Below, one piece after another: positions 9,824 through 18,173 of a stretch of DNA of 64,000 nt; the first letter of the stretch is position 1, and every line of letters begins with the position of its first letter. Origin of the DNA: JAJCYK01 sp965212195 (GTDB taxonomy: Bacteria; Bacteroidota; Bacteroidia; Cytophagales; Cyclobacteriaceae). The stretch spans positions 248,001 through 312,000 of the forward strand of contig CBDBUW010000010.1 of assembly GCA_965212195.1 (NCBI GenBank). Reading direction: 5' to 3'. A model generated the notes under the pieces. The model was given only the letters and a program-made list of their open reading frames with translations. It ran no database searches and was not told the DNA's origin. A program made the translations under genes and the position numbers.

Positions 9824-10883
9824 TCAATTACTGGATAGCGCCCAGGAAATTCGTCCAGGAGAAGAACTTGACCACAAACTCTTACAGTCATATCTGTGCG
9901 AAGTACTGGGCACTGAAGTTCAGTTGAGCGGCATACAACAATTCCCTAGCGGGTATTCCAATTTAACCTACCTTCTTCAGTTACCCGATCGCCAGCTGGT
10001 TTTGAGAAAGCCTCCCATAGGAGCAAATATTAAAACCGCCCATGATATGGCCCGCGAGTACCGCGTATTGAAGGATCTTTCAAAACTATATGATAAGATC
10101 CCCCAGGTGCTCGCCTATTGTGACCATGGAGACCTGTTGGGGGCCCCATTTTACATCATGGAGCGCATAAATGGGGTAATTCTTCGACGTGATCTTCCTC
10201 AACCATTAAGGGAATACCCCTCGTTGATGCACCGGGTCTCCACCGAGGTAGTGGATAATCTGGCTACCTTACATGCATTGCCCTGGGAACGGGCCTTAAC
10301 CGATCTCGGTCGCCCCCAAGGTTATGTGCAGAGACAAATTGAAGGGTGGATCAAACGGTATAAGGCCTGTAAAAATGCTGAGATCAAAGGTATGAATCTG
10401 GCCATGGACTGGATGGTAGACATTAAATCCTCCCCAGACGCCGCCCTGATCCACAATGATTACAAATACGACAACATCATACTGGATGGGAACAATTGGG
10501 AAATTATAGCGGTACTGGATTGGGAAATGGCTACTATAGGCCATCCCCTGATGGACTTGGGTACCAGCTTGGGGTATTGGGCGGAACCTAAGGACCATCC
10601 TGCACTAAAGCCCTTTAGCCTCACCTGGCACCCTGGCAATCTCAATCGGCATGATGTAGTAGAACGATATTTTTCGAAATTGGGTAAACCCGTGGAAAAT
10701 ATACTCCCCTACTACGTTTTCGGCTGCTTTAAGATAGGGGTTATCGTACAGCAGATCTATCATCGCTTCCTCCAAAGAGTAACTCAGGATCCCAGGTTTG
10801 CCGGCTTGGGTCACGTGGTAGAGGCTTGCGGCCAAAACATCGAAAAAGCTATTAAATATCAACGAATCAATAATTTCTATTAA
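9816..10883 (+). CDS. APH-fold kinase, ACAD10/11 kinase-domain type
   Basis: 355 residues of the aminoglycoside-phosphotransferase fold. Seen: the nucleotide loop region GYSNLTYLLQLPDRQLVLRKPP, the catalytic loop HNDYKYDN near residue 212, and the metal-binding VLDWEMATIGHPLMDLG near residue 234. The VLDWE..TIGHPL form is that of the kinase domain fused to acyl-CoA dehydrogenase in ACAD10/11 and of LvaA in Pseudomonas levulinate catabolism, not of antibiotic kinases. In those systems it phosphorylates the 4-hydroxyl of a 4-hydroxyacyl-CoA. The start overlaps the dehydrogenase stop by 8 bases, so the pair is translationally coupled, supporting a joint job. Confidence 0.88.
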   Translation: MNDQLLDSAQEIRPGEELDHKLLQSYLCEVLGTEVQLSGIQQFPSGYSNLTYLLQLPDRQLVLRKPPIGANIKTAHDMAREYRVLKDLSKLYDKIPQVLAYCDHGDLLGAPFYIMERINGVILRRDLPQPLREYPSLMHRVSTEVVDNLATLHALPWERALTDLGRPQGYVQRQIEGWIKRYKACKNAEIKGMNLAMDWMVDIKSSPDAALIHNDYKYDNIILDGNNWEIIAVLDWEMATIGHPLMDLGTSLGYWAEPKDHPALKPFSLTWHPGNLNRHDVVERYFSKLGKPVENILPYYVFGCFKIGVIVQQIYHRFLQRVTQDPRFAGLGHVVEACGQNIEKAIKYQRINNFY

Positions 10884-10888
10884 CAACT

Positions 10889-11866
10889 ATGAAAGCAGTA
10901 CGCATACACGCCACCGGAGGACTGGATGTTCTCAAATACGAAGATGTATCGGATCCAGTTTGTGGAGATAACGAAGTTCTGGTGCGTATTCAGAGCATTT
11001 CGGTCAACTTTTCTGACGTTTTGATACGACGGGGAGAGTATCCCTATATGCCCAATTTTCCAGCTATACTGGGCTCAGAGAGCTCAGGGGAAGTTCAGCA
11101 GGTTGGTTCACAAGTGGAACATGTTAAAGTTGGTGACCGGGTAATCGTATTTGGGCATCCCTCCTATTGCGCACTGGCTGCAGTACCCGCCACAAAGGTG
11201 GTGCCGTTCCCGGACAATGTCGATTTCGATGCAGCGGCAGCGCTGCCCATTATTTATTTGACCGCCTACCATATGCTTCATACTGTGAGGAGAGTGCAAC
11301 CCGGCGAAACCGTACTCATCTATGCTGCGGCCGGAGGTGTAGGGACAGCTATTATTCAACTAGGCAGAATTGCAGGACTGAAAATGATCGGTTTGACCAG
11401 CCAGGACGAAAAAGCCAAACTGATTAAAGAGATGGGTATTGACCATGTAATCAACTATCGCACCGAACAGGTGGTAGAGCGGGTTCGGGAAATCACAGCA
11501 GGCCAAGGGGCCGATCTGATATTGGATTGCGTGGCCGGCGAGAATTTTGGAGATAATTTTAAAATGCTCAATACCCTAGGTCATGTGATCTGGTTTGGCA
11601 TTGCTGATGGCAACCCTACCACGGACTTGTTGAAAGCCATTGGACGGGACCCCTCTCAAAGCTATGGGATCAGCATGTTCCATCTATTCAGCGTAATGAA
11701 AAATCCACAGTTAAGCGCCGAGAGTTTTGCTACCCTGATACGCTTTTTGGCCGAAGGCAAAATTGCACCCATAATCTACAGAAAGGTCCCCTTGGAACAC
11801 GCGCATGAGGCCCACAAGATATTAGAGGATCATGATAACACTGGTAAAGTTATACTTAATCCATAG
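10889..11866 (+). CDS. Zinc-less NADPH:quinone oxidoreductase (MDR family)
   Basis: 325 residues of the medium-chain dehydrogenase/reductase superfamily, quinone oxidoreductase branch. The start MKAVRIHATGG is typical, then ILGSESSGEVQQVG, the dinucleotide loop AAAGGVGTAIIQLGR (about residues 143-158) and the C-terminal EHAHEAHKILEDHDNTGKV. No zinc-binding cysteine set is visible. It reduces an alpha,beta-unsaturated carbonyl, enoyl thioester or quinone with NADPH. Fourth gene of the acyl-CoA operon, 5 bases after the kinase. Confidence 0.88.
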   Translation: MKAVRIHATGGLDVLKYEDVSDPVCGDNEVLVRIQSISVNFSDVLIRRGEYPYMPNFPAILGSESSGEVQQVGSQVEHVKVGDRVIVFGHPSYCALAAVPATKVVPFPDNVDFDAAAALPIIYLTAYHMLHTVRRVQPGETVLIYAAAGGVGTAIIQLGRIAGLKMIGLTSQDEKAKLIKEMGIDHVINYRTEQVVERVREITAGQGADLILDCVAGENFGDNFKMLNTLGHVIWFGIADGNPTTDLLKAIGRDPSQSYGISMFHLFSVMKNPQLSAESFATLIRFLAEGKIAPIIYRKVPLEHAHEAHKILEDHDNTGKVILNP

Positions 11867-11868
11867 TA

Positions 11869-12762
11869 GTGAATCATCTCAAAATCAATGATATAAAAAA
11901 TATTCTGATACTTGGAGCAGGTACAATGGGTCTGCGTATCAGCCTGGGCTGTGCCCTTAATGGTTATCAATGCGTGATCTATGATGTGCATCCCCACGCT
12001 CTGGAAAGTGCTAAAAAAACCCAAAGTGAGATACTAGAAAGATTGCTTAAAAACGATCAAATAGATCCATCGCAAGCAGAACTTGTCAGTAGCGCACAGA
12101 CCTTTACCACCGATGCTTCCCAGGCAGCAAAAAATGCAGATATAGTTAATGAATCGGTTACTGAGGACGTACTGATTAAGAACCAGGTTTGGGAGCAGTT
12201 TGGTCAATTGTGTCCGGAACATACGGTGTTCACTACCAATACCTCCTATCTGTTGCCTTCTATGTTTGCCAATATTTCCGGAAGGCCGGAACGTTTTTGT
12301 GCACTGCATTTTCACGATGTATTTCATGCCAAAGTAGTGGATATTATGCCTCACAGCGGTACCGAAGCCTGGGTTGTTCCCTTGTTGAGGGACTTTGGCA
12401 GCAGTATCCAGCAAATTCCCGTGATCCTGGAGAAGGAGGTTCCCGGATACTTATTTAACAATATGCTGATGGCCCTCATCGGTTCAGCGGGCGCTTTATT
12501 AACCGGTAGTGCTGGCACTATTGAGGACATCGACCGTAGTTGGATGGGGAACTTTAATACCCCTATTGGTCCTTTTGGCATTTTGGACGAGGTTGGTCTG
12601 GACACTGCCTGGCATATTGTCCGGTCGCGAAAAGACCGTAAGAGCCGGCAATTCGCGGAATTACTACATAGCTATGTGAAGGAAGGCAATTTGGGACAGA
12701 AAACGGGGTCCGGCTTCTATGACTACCCCAACCCGCGATACCGGGACCAGGACTTTCTGTAG
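11869..12762 (+). CDS. 3-hydroxyacyl-CoA dehydrogenase
   Basis: 297 residues. The N-terminal Rossmann domain opens with NILILGAGTMGLRISLGCALNGY, then the acidic YDVHP that selects NAD. The catalytic region NTSYLLPS and ERFCALHFHDV replaces the usual histidine motif HF. The C-terminal 3HCDH domain has PGYLFNNMLMALIGSA and ends EGNLGQKTGSGFYDYPNP. It oxidises a 3-hydroxyacyl-CoA to the 3-keto form. The start is GTG at 11869, 2 bases after the MDR stop; no nearer ATG keeps the Rossmann strand. Last gene of the operon, convergent with the acyltransferase at 12764. Confidence 0.9.
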   Translation: MNHLKINDIKNILILGAGTMGLRISLGCALNGYQCVIYDVHPHALESAKKTQSEILERLLKNDQIDPSQAELVSSAQTFTTDASQAAKNADIVNESVTEDVLIKNQVWEQFGQLCPEHTVFTTNTSYLLPSMFANISGRPERFCALHFHDVFHAKVVDIMPHSGTEAWVVPLLRDFGSSIQQIPVILEKEVPGYLFNNMLMALIGSAGALLTGSAGTIEDIDRSWMGNFNTPIGPFGILDEVGLDTAWHIVRSRKDRKSRQFAELLHSYVKEGNLGQKTGSGFYDYPNPRYRDQDFL

Positions 12763-12763
12763 C

Positions 12764-13288
12764 TCAACGGTTTTTCCCTTTAATATCCTTAAATAGTGCT
12801 TTTATCTGGGGTAGATCCTTGTCTATCTCTCCGGAGGGGTAAAAAGGATCAAAAATCACTATCCGCTTTTTAGCATAATCAAAGCCCACACTGACTATGG
12901 GGACATTGGCCCGTACCGCCATATGATAAAAGCCGGTGCGCCATTCCTCTACCTGGGAGCGAGTTCCTTCGGGCGCTAGAGCCAGCCTGAACACCTCTTC
13001 TTTACGGAAGATCTCCGCTACCACGTCCACCATGTTTTGGCTGGTTTTACGATCAACCGGGTAGCCGCCCATCCAACGAAAAAACCACCCGAAAGGAGGT
13101 TTGAATAGTGATTTCTTCCCCAGGTAATTGATTTCTCTAGCCAAGACCCCCCGCACGATTACCCCAATTACAAAGTCCCAACTGGAGGTATGGGGTGCTA
13201 CAATTATGATGCATTTGTCGAGGTCTGGAAGCTCTCTGTTGATCTTCCAGCCCATTAGGCGGAATATGATTGTAAAGAATCCCCGCAT
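12764..13288 (-). CDS. 1-acyl-glycerol-3-phosphate acyltransferase-like protein (paralogue 1)
   Basis: About 174 residues of the PlsC/LPLAT fold. The catalytic HX4D motif is APHTSSWDF; the substrate block is LALAPEGTRS. It probably transfers an acyl group to a lysophospholipid or other glycerolipid at the inner membrane. The frame stays open upstream to 13327, but that extension reads into a repeat field; the ATG at 13288 gives MRGFFTIIFRLMGWK, which aligns with the start of the paralogue at 14819-15385. The two paralogues flank the GIY-YIG repeat unit and a beta-barrel gene. Confidence 0.85.
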   Translation of the reverse strand: MRGFFTIIFRLMGWKINRELPDLDKCIIIVAPHTSSWDFVIGVIVRGVLAREINYLGKKSLFKPPFGWFFRWMGGYPVDRKTSQNMVDVVAEIFRKEEVFRLALAPEGTRSQVEEWRTGFYHMAVRANVPIVSVGFDYAKKRIVIFDPFYPSGEIDKDLPQIKALFKDIKGKNR

Positions 13289-13636
13289 AAAGGTAATATA
13301 ACGATTGTAGGAGGAAGTGCAATGCAAAAAGGGGACGGCAGGGGGACTGCTTCGTCGCTGAGGGAGACTGCTTCGTCGCTGACGCTCCTCGCAGTGACTG
13401 CATGTGGTGTGGGGCTGCGATGGTGAAGGGCTGTAAGTAAGTAAGGGGACTGCTTCATCGCGGTGCTCCTCGCAGTGACTGCATGTGGTGTGTGCTGCAA
13501 TGGTGTAAGGGGGCTGCTTCGTCGCTGAGCTACGCTCGACTCCTCGCAGCTGATGGGCTATAACCTGGAGTAGTCATTGCGAGCGAAGTGAAGCAATCTC
13601 CCGTAATGCGACGGCAACACCTTAATTTGGATCCCA
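13289..13636. other. Gene-free stretch filled mostly by palindromic repeats
   Basis: These 348 bases between the acyltransferase and the GIY-YIG gene hold no credible gene. Most of it (13341-13602) is the repeat field described separately. Short open frames across it are translations of the repeat (SLRGASATKQSP-like) on both strands. Confidence 0.7.
13341..13602. repeat. Short palindromic repeat field, left of the GIY-YIG gene
   Basis: At least four units of about 35-45 bases of the form GACTGCTTCGTCGCTGACGC then TCCTCGCAGTGACTGCA (near 13344, 13362, 13444 and 13509), plus one in opposite orientation at 13573-13602 (GTCATTGCGAGCGAAGTGAA...). Each unit is an imperfect hairpin: ACTGC pairs with GCAGT, with an inner variable hairpin. 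This matches the dispersed 'CTTCGTCG...CGCAGTGAC' repeats common in Bacteroidota. Confidence 0.85.
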
Positions 13637-13933
13637 ATGAAACATGGAGCCGTGTACATTATCACCAACAAGCATCACACCACACTGTATACAGGAGTTA
13701 CCTCCAACCTGTTCGTAAGAATCCGGCAACACCGGCAAAAGCACTATCCAAAATCCTTTTCGGCACAATACAACCTAAACAAACTGGTCTACTACCGGTA
13801 TTTTGACGGCATTATGGCCGCTATTATCGAGGAAAAACGCCTCAAGGCTGGCTCCAGGCAACAGAAGCTTGATTTAATACAATCCATGAATCCGGGATGG
13901 CGGGACCTGTTTGAACGGATTAGTCCTTACTGA
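13637..13933 (+). CDS. Small GIY-YIG nuclease
   Basis: 98 residues, essentially one GIY-YIG domain: VYIITN then LYTGVTSNL (the YIG-equivalent strand is YTG), the arginine helix RIRQHRQKHYPKSF, and the metal-ligand glutamate in IIEEKRLKAGSRQQKLDLI. Single-domain members are UvrC/homing-nuclease relatives with unknown targets. It sits between two fields of the same short hairpin repeat (13341-13602 and 13947-14120), an arrangement often seen for this family and suggestive of a repeat-mobilising role. The ATG at 13637 gives the normal start. Confidence 0.88.
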   Translation: MKHGAVYIITNKHHTTLYTGVTSNLFVRIRQHRQKHYPKSFSAQYNLNKLVYYRYFDGIMAAIIEEKRLKAGSRQQKLDLIQSMNPGWRDLFERISPY

Positions 13934-13946
13934 GGGGCGGTAAGGT

Positions 13947-14120
13947 GGGGGACTGCTTCGTCACTGACGCTCCTCGCAGTGACTGCACGTGGAAGGGGGA
14001 CTGCTTCGTCCCCCGGCTCCGCCGGGGTCCTCGCAGTGGTGGGGACTGGTTCGTCGCTGACGCTCCTCGCAGTGACTGCAAGCCGAGGGAGACTGCTTCG
14101 GTGCTAGCGCACCTCGCAGT
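13947..14120. repeat. Short palindromic repeat field, right of the GIY-YIG gene
   Basis: Four further units in direct orientation at about 13947, 13994, 14040 and 14086, each GGGGGACTGCTTCGTC...TCCTCGCAGTG. The inner loop differs: the second unit has CCCCCGGCTCCGCCGGGG, a strong hairpin; the last has GGTGCTAGCGCACC. Conserved outer arms with varied self-complementary centres indicate selection for hairpin shape. Confidence 0.85.
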
Positions 14121-14154
14121 AAAAAAAACCCCAACCATTAAGGCCGGGGCTTTT
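14121..14154 (-). terminator. Intrinsic terminator of the beta-barrel gene
   Basis: On the minus strand AAAGCCCCGG...GGGGTTTTTTTT: a GC stem with an 11-base loop followed by eight T. It directly follows the stop of 14177-14698. Confidence 0.8.
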
Positions 14155-14176
14155 GCAAGTAGATTAGAAATAATCT

Positions 14177-14698
14177 TTAATTCAAAGGGATCTTCGCGCC
14201 TCCTCCGATTACCAGTTGATCGTTACCAATGGCATAACGGATTTCACCAAAGATCACCACGACGCCCACAAGAAAGTCAGCGCCTCCGCCCAGGTTAAAA
14301 CCAACCTCCGTTTCCGTGTCGTCAGTCAGACCTGGTATCATAATATTATTCAAATCGAAGGATACAATGGCAATATTAAACCCAGCCAAGGCATAAGGTA
14401 TCACGTCCGGGTTGCTTACCTCAAAAAGGTAGTTCCCGTTGATATTGATATCAAACCAATTAAAATCTATTCCAAAGTCGCTGTCAGGAAAGAAGTAAAC
14501 AAAGTCCGGGGCTATTAGTATGTTGTCGGTAATGGCATAATCTCCCCTGAACTGTAAACCCAGGGATTCAATCTCCGTACCGAACACCAATCCTCCTCCC
14601 AGTCGCACCTGTCCTTGTCCGCCTTGAGCTTGAACACTCTGTATGCCAATAAAAAGTGATACTACCACCATAGCTGTGGTCCAAAAAATCTTTTTCAT
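14177..14698 (-). CDS. Small outer-membrane beta-barrel protein
   Basis: 173 residues with signal peptide MKKIFWTTAMVVVSLFIGIQSVQAQ. The mature chain shows eight or so short amphipathic strands (VRLGGGLVFGTEIESLGLQF, YALAGFNIAIVSF, FNLGGGADFLVGVVVIFGEIRYAIG), the pattern of the OmpA/OMP_b-brl small barrels. No ligand can be inferred. It has its own terminator at 14121-14154 and lies alone between the repeat field and the second acyltransferase. Confidence 0.75.
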   Translation of the reverse strand: MKKIFWTTAMVVVSLFIGIQSVQAQGGQGQVRLGGGLVFGTEIESLGLQFRGDYAITDNILIAPDFVYFFPDSDFGIDFNWFDININGNYLFEVSNPDVIPYALAGFNIAIVSFDLNNIMIPGLTDDTETEVGFNLGGGADFLVGVVVIFGEIRYAIGNDQLVIGGGAKIPLN

Positions 14699-14818
14699 CG
14701 TTTGCTGTATTTGTTAAAGGGTTTTATTCGCCCAAAGTTATAAAAATCCTATTGCTATTAAAGAGCTGGATTCTAAAATTTAGTTTCCCTAATTCAGGTA
14801 ATTTTAAATTTATAGGAC

Positions 14819-15385
14819 CTACACAACGCCTTTTTCCGGGAATTTGCCCTTTATTCTCCGATAGAATTCCAGAATGGTCTCCAGGTCTTTGTTGATGTCG
14901 TCATCGGGGTATATAATGGGACCAATGCCGGCATGTTTCTTCTCATAGTCCAAATATCCCAACACGATGGGTACATTGGCACCTTTGGCTACATGATAAA
15001 ATCCTGTTTTCCAACGTGGTACGTATTTACGGGTACCCTCAGGAGTGATCAGCACCACCAGTTCCTGGCGTTCGTCAAACAGCCGGATCATAGCGTCTAC
15101 CATACTGTTTTTTCGTTGTAAACCGCTATTTTTTTTGTTGCGATCTATGGGGATCACTCCGAAAAATCGCAATATAAGGTTCATTGGGAAGAACATAGCC
15201 TCCTTTTTAATAGTAGTGCGCACCGGTACCCCCATTATGAAAAAAGCGGCCCGCGCATAGAAAAAATCCCAATTACTGGTGTGAGGAGCGGCAATCATCA
15301 CGGCTTTCTTAAGATCAGGCGGATAATCCCCCACTTGCTTCCATCCGGTCAGCCAAAAACAAAATCGTGCAGTAAGCTTGAACAA
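14819..15385 (-). CDS. 1-acyl-glycerol-3-phosphate acyltransferase-like protein (paralogue 2)
   Basis: 188 residues, LPLAT fold. HX4D motif: APHTSNWDF; acceptor block: VLITPEGTRKYVPRWKTGFYHVA. Clearly related to the protein at 12764-13288 (APHTSxWDF, EGTR, W+TGFYHxA) and of similar length. Likely an inner-membrane-associated acyltransferase for glycerolipids or related acceptors. Start is TTG at 15385, the only start that keeps the N-terminal FKLTARFCFWLTGWK helix. It follows urocanase by 35 bases on the same strand and may be the last gene of that operon. Confidence 0.85.
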   Translation of the reverse strand: MFKLTARFCFWLTGWKQVGDYPPDLKKAVMIAAPHTSNWDFFYARAAFFIMGVPVRTTIKKEAMFFPMNLILRFFGVIPIDRNKKNSGLQRKNSMVDAMIRLFDERQELVVLITPEGTRKYVPRWKTGFYHVAKGANVPIVLGYLDYEKKHAGIGPIIYPDDDINKDLETILEFYRRIKGKFPEKGVV

Positions 15386-15420
15386 CAGGTTTCAGGTTTA
15401 GTGAATGGCAAAAATAGCAA

Positions 15421-17415
15421 TTATTTGATTATAGCCGCGATCATTTCTTCATCCGCTATCTGGGGAATGGTCACCTGTAGCTTTTCCTGATCTTTCATGG
15501 CCTCAATAACGGATCGCACGGCGCCCGCATTGCGCGCCCAACTGCGACGAGCCAGCCCATTCACCACATCAAAAAACAACATGTTTTGGATATTGATCTG
15601 GGCCTGTTCGCTGCCATCCAACAACATTCCAAACCCACCGTTGATCACTTCTCCCCACCCTACTCCACCGCCGTTGTGAATGCTCACCCAGGTGGCTCCT
15701 CTAAAGGAGTCTCCAATTACGTTGTGAATGGCCATATCCGCAGTGAATTGGGAGCCATCGTATATGTTAGAGGTTTCTCGATATGGACTGTCGGTACCGG
15801 ACACGTCATGATGATCTCTACCCAATACTACCGGACCTAATTTACCGGCTGCGATAGCGCGGTTAAAGGCCGTGGCAATGGCTACACGTCCCCGGGCATC
15901 GGCATAGAGTATGCGAGCCTGACTACCCACCACCAATTGATTCTCTGTAGCGGCTTTGATCCACTTCACATTGTCGTCCAGTTGCTGTTGTATCTCAGGG
16001 TAAGCCTGTTGCTTCAGGTCTTGCAAAACCTCTGAGGCTATACTATCGGTAAGCGCGAGATCTTCTTTTTTACCACTGGTACAAACCCAACGAAAAGGGC
16101 CAAAGCCGTAATCGAAGCACATAGGACCCATGATGTCCTGCACATAAGAGGGGTATTTAAATTTACCCTGCCGATCCATGATGTCAGCACCAGCGCGGGA
16201 TGCTTCCAACAGAAATGCATTGCCGTAATCGAAGAAATACATGCCGTGCTGTACGCAGGTATTGATGGCTTCCACCTGTCGTCTTAAGCTCTCTTGCACC
16301 TGCTCCCGGAATGCCGGCGGATCTTGTACCATCAGATCATTGGATTCCTCAAAACTGAGGCCCACCGGATAGTATCCACCAGCCCAGGGATTGTGCAAGG
16401 AAGTCTGGTCCGATCCCAGGTCAACCTTGATGTTATTGAGGGCAAAATGTTCCCAGACATCCACGATATTGCCCATCCAGGCCAGGGAAACCACCTCTTT
16501 TTTTTCACGGGCTTGAGCAATCCGCTGCACCAAAACATCCAAATCATCAATCAGTTCGTCTACCCAGCCTTGCTGATGGCGCACCTGGGCGGCTTTGGGA
16601 TTGATCTCCCCAATAACAGAAATACAGCCGGCGATATTGCCGGCCTTTGGCTGAGCGCCACTCATCCCTCCCAATCCGGATGAGACGAAGAGCTTACCGG
16701 CCAGATCGGCTGCACCTATTTTTCGCCCGGCATTCAGCACGGTAATGGTGGTGCCGTGTACTATGCCCTGGGGACCGATATACATGTAGGAGCCCGCGGT
16801 CATTTGTCCATACTGGGTAACACCTAAGGCATTGAAGCGCTCCCAATGGTCCGGTTGAGAGTAATTGGGGATCATCATGCCATTGGTGACCACTACCCTG
16901 GGCGCTTGAATACCGGATGGAAAGAGACCCATAGGGTGACCAGAATACATGTGCAGGGTCTGATCTTCCTCCATATTGGCGAGATACTGCATGGTGAGCA
17001 GGTACTGCGCCCAATTCTGGAATACCGCTCCGTTGCCCCCGTAGGTGATCAACTCGTGCGGATGCTGAGCCACCTGTGGGTCCAGATTGTTCTGGATCAT
17101 CAGCATAATGGCCGCTGCCTGACCACTGCAGCACGGATAGGCTTCCAGGGGTCGGGCGTACATGTCGTAGGTGGGACGGAAGCGATACATATATATGCGC
17201 CCATACTGTTGCAGTTCCTGGGCAAACTCCGGGGCCAGGATTTCATGATGCCGGGATGGAAAATAACGCAAGGCATTGCGCAGAGCCAACCGCTTCTCTT
17301 CCAATGTGAGAATATCCTTACGTTTTGGCGCATGGTTAACTTCAGGGTCATATTCTCTGAGCGCTGGTAGTTCGTCGGGTATTCCCTGCAATATGGCTTC
17401 CTTAAAATCCATCAT
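15421..17415 (-). CDS. hutU: Urocanate hydratase
   Basis: 664 residues, longer than the ~560 of proteobacterial urocanase and typical of the Bacteroidota form. Seen: YGGNGAVFQNWAQYLLTM, YSGHPMGLFPS, the NAD-binding SSGLGGMSGAQPKAG, and NGGGVGWGEVINGGFGM near the C-terminus. It adds water to urocanate, giving imidazolonepropionate, the second step of histidine breakdown. No other hut gene is next to it. Its ATG (17415) overlaps the stop of the upstream patatin gene by 4 bases, so translation is coupled to a lipase-type protein, an odd partner. Confidence 0.95.
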   Translation of the reverse strand: MMDFKEAILQGIPDELPALREYDPEVNHAPKRKDILTLEEKRLALRNALRYFPSRHHEILAPEFAQELQQYGRIYMYRFRPTYDMYARPLEAYPCCSGQAAAIMLMIQNNLDPQVAQHPHELITYGGNGAVFQNWAQYLLTMQYLANMEEDQTLHMYSGHPMGLFPSGIQAPRVVVTNGMMIPNYSQPDHWERFNALGVTQYGQMTAGSYMYIGPQGIVHGTTITVLNAGRKIGAADLAGKLFVSSGLGGMSGAQPKAGNIAGCISVIGEINPKAAQVRHQQGWVDELIDDLDVLVQRIAQAREKKEVVSLAWMGNIVDVWEHFALNNIKVDLGSDQTSLHNPWAGGYYPVGLSFEESNDLMVQDPPAFREQVQESLRRQVEAINTCVQHGMYFFDYGNAFLLEASRAGADIMDRQGKFKYPSYVQDIMGPMCFDYGFGPFRWVCTSGKKEDLALTDSIASEVLQDLKQQAYPEIQQQLDDNVKWIKAATENQLVVGSQARILYADARGRVAIATAFNRAIAAGKLGPVVLGRDHHDVSGTDSPYRETSNIYDGSQFTADMAIHNVIGDSFRGATWVSIHNGGGVGWGEVINGGFGMLLDGSEQAQINIQNMLFFDVVNGLARRSWARNAGAVRSVIEAMKDQEKLQVTIPQIADEEMIAAIIK

Positions 17416-18173
17416 GAATGCAATTTTGTTATGGCAGCTCGCTGCGACCAGGTATGGTCGTAACCAATCTGGTAAATTTCCTGGGCCTTGCCAAAATCCG
17501 ATCCGATAAATTTTTCAAGTTCGGAAGGCTCCAGATAGAAATGGCATTGATCCTTACGGGTCAAGGTGTTGTTGCGAATGGCCATCAACAAGGTACGCTC
17601 CAGCAATGCCTTAGCATTCTTTACCTTAAAATTAGCATCCACAGGGTTACAGTGGGAGCCTATAACCACATCACAAGTTTGTTGCAGAGGTTCTATGGGA
17701 AGGTTATTGAGAATTCCTCCGTCTATATAGCTAACACCTTCTATTTTTATAGGGTCGAAGATCACTGGCATGCAGCAACTGGCCAGTACCGAGTCGATCA
17801 GATTTCCTTCCTTAAAGTAGGCAGATTGGCCTTTTACAATATCCGTAGCCACTACCGTTAATTCCCTTTGTAGGCCCTGAAAGCTGGTTTGCGGCAGGTG
17901 CTTTTCAAATAGCTTGCGTAATTGTTGGATCTTCAGCAGCCCTGTACGGCTGATAGCAGGTCTTAGGAATTTATAAAGACTGGTTTTGATGATCAGGTCC
18001 AGGACTTCCCTGGGCGGCATGCCACCGGCATAAAAAGCCCCGGCAATAGCTCCCGAACTGGTACCGGATATGGCTTGTACCTCCACACCCATATCGTCCA
18101 GGGCTTGCAATACACCCAGGTGCGCAATACCCCTGGCTCCACCTCCGGATAATGCTACCCCCACTTTGGTCAT
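17412..18173 (-). CDS. Patatin-like phospholipase (RssA type)
   Basis: 253 residues, a compact cytoplasmic patatin. The oxyanion loop is SGGGARGIAHLGVL, the nucleophile elbow ISGTSSGAIAGA (GTSSG), and the catalytic aspartate is in YIDGGILNNLP. It would hydrolyse acyl esters of (lyso)phospholipids with a Ser/Asp dyad. It sits between the MBL-fold gene and hutU with overlaps at both ends, indicating one transcript. It is shorter than, and unlike, the membrane patatin at 26190-27491. Confidence 0.92.
   Translation of the reverse strand: MTKVGVALSGGGARGIAHLGVLQALDDMGVEVQAISGTSSGAIAGAFYAGGMPPREVLDLIIKTSLYKFLRPAISRTGLLKIQQLRKLFEKHLPQTSFQGLQRELTVVATDIVKGQSAYFKEGNLIDSVLASCCMPVIFDPIKIEGVSYIDGGILNNLPIEPLQQTCDVVIGSHCNPVDANFKVKNAKALLERTLLMAIRNNTLTRKDQCHFYLEPSELEKFIGSDFGKAQEIYQIGYDHTWSQRAAITKLHS

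Noticed and set aside
9816..10883. Aminoglycoside resistance gene
   Set aside because: The fold is shared, but VLDWEMATIGHPLMD and the operon with an acyl-CoA dehydrogenase fit the ACAD10/11 kinase type.
13255..13500. Minus-strand open frames in the repeat field (and a plus-strand one at 13945-14298)
   Set aside because: They translate the hairpin repeat itself (repeated SLRGASATKQSP-like text) and overlap real genes or the GIY-YIG flank; no start context or family.
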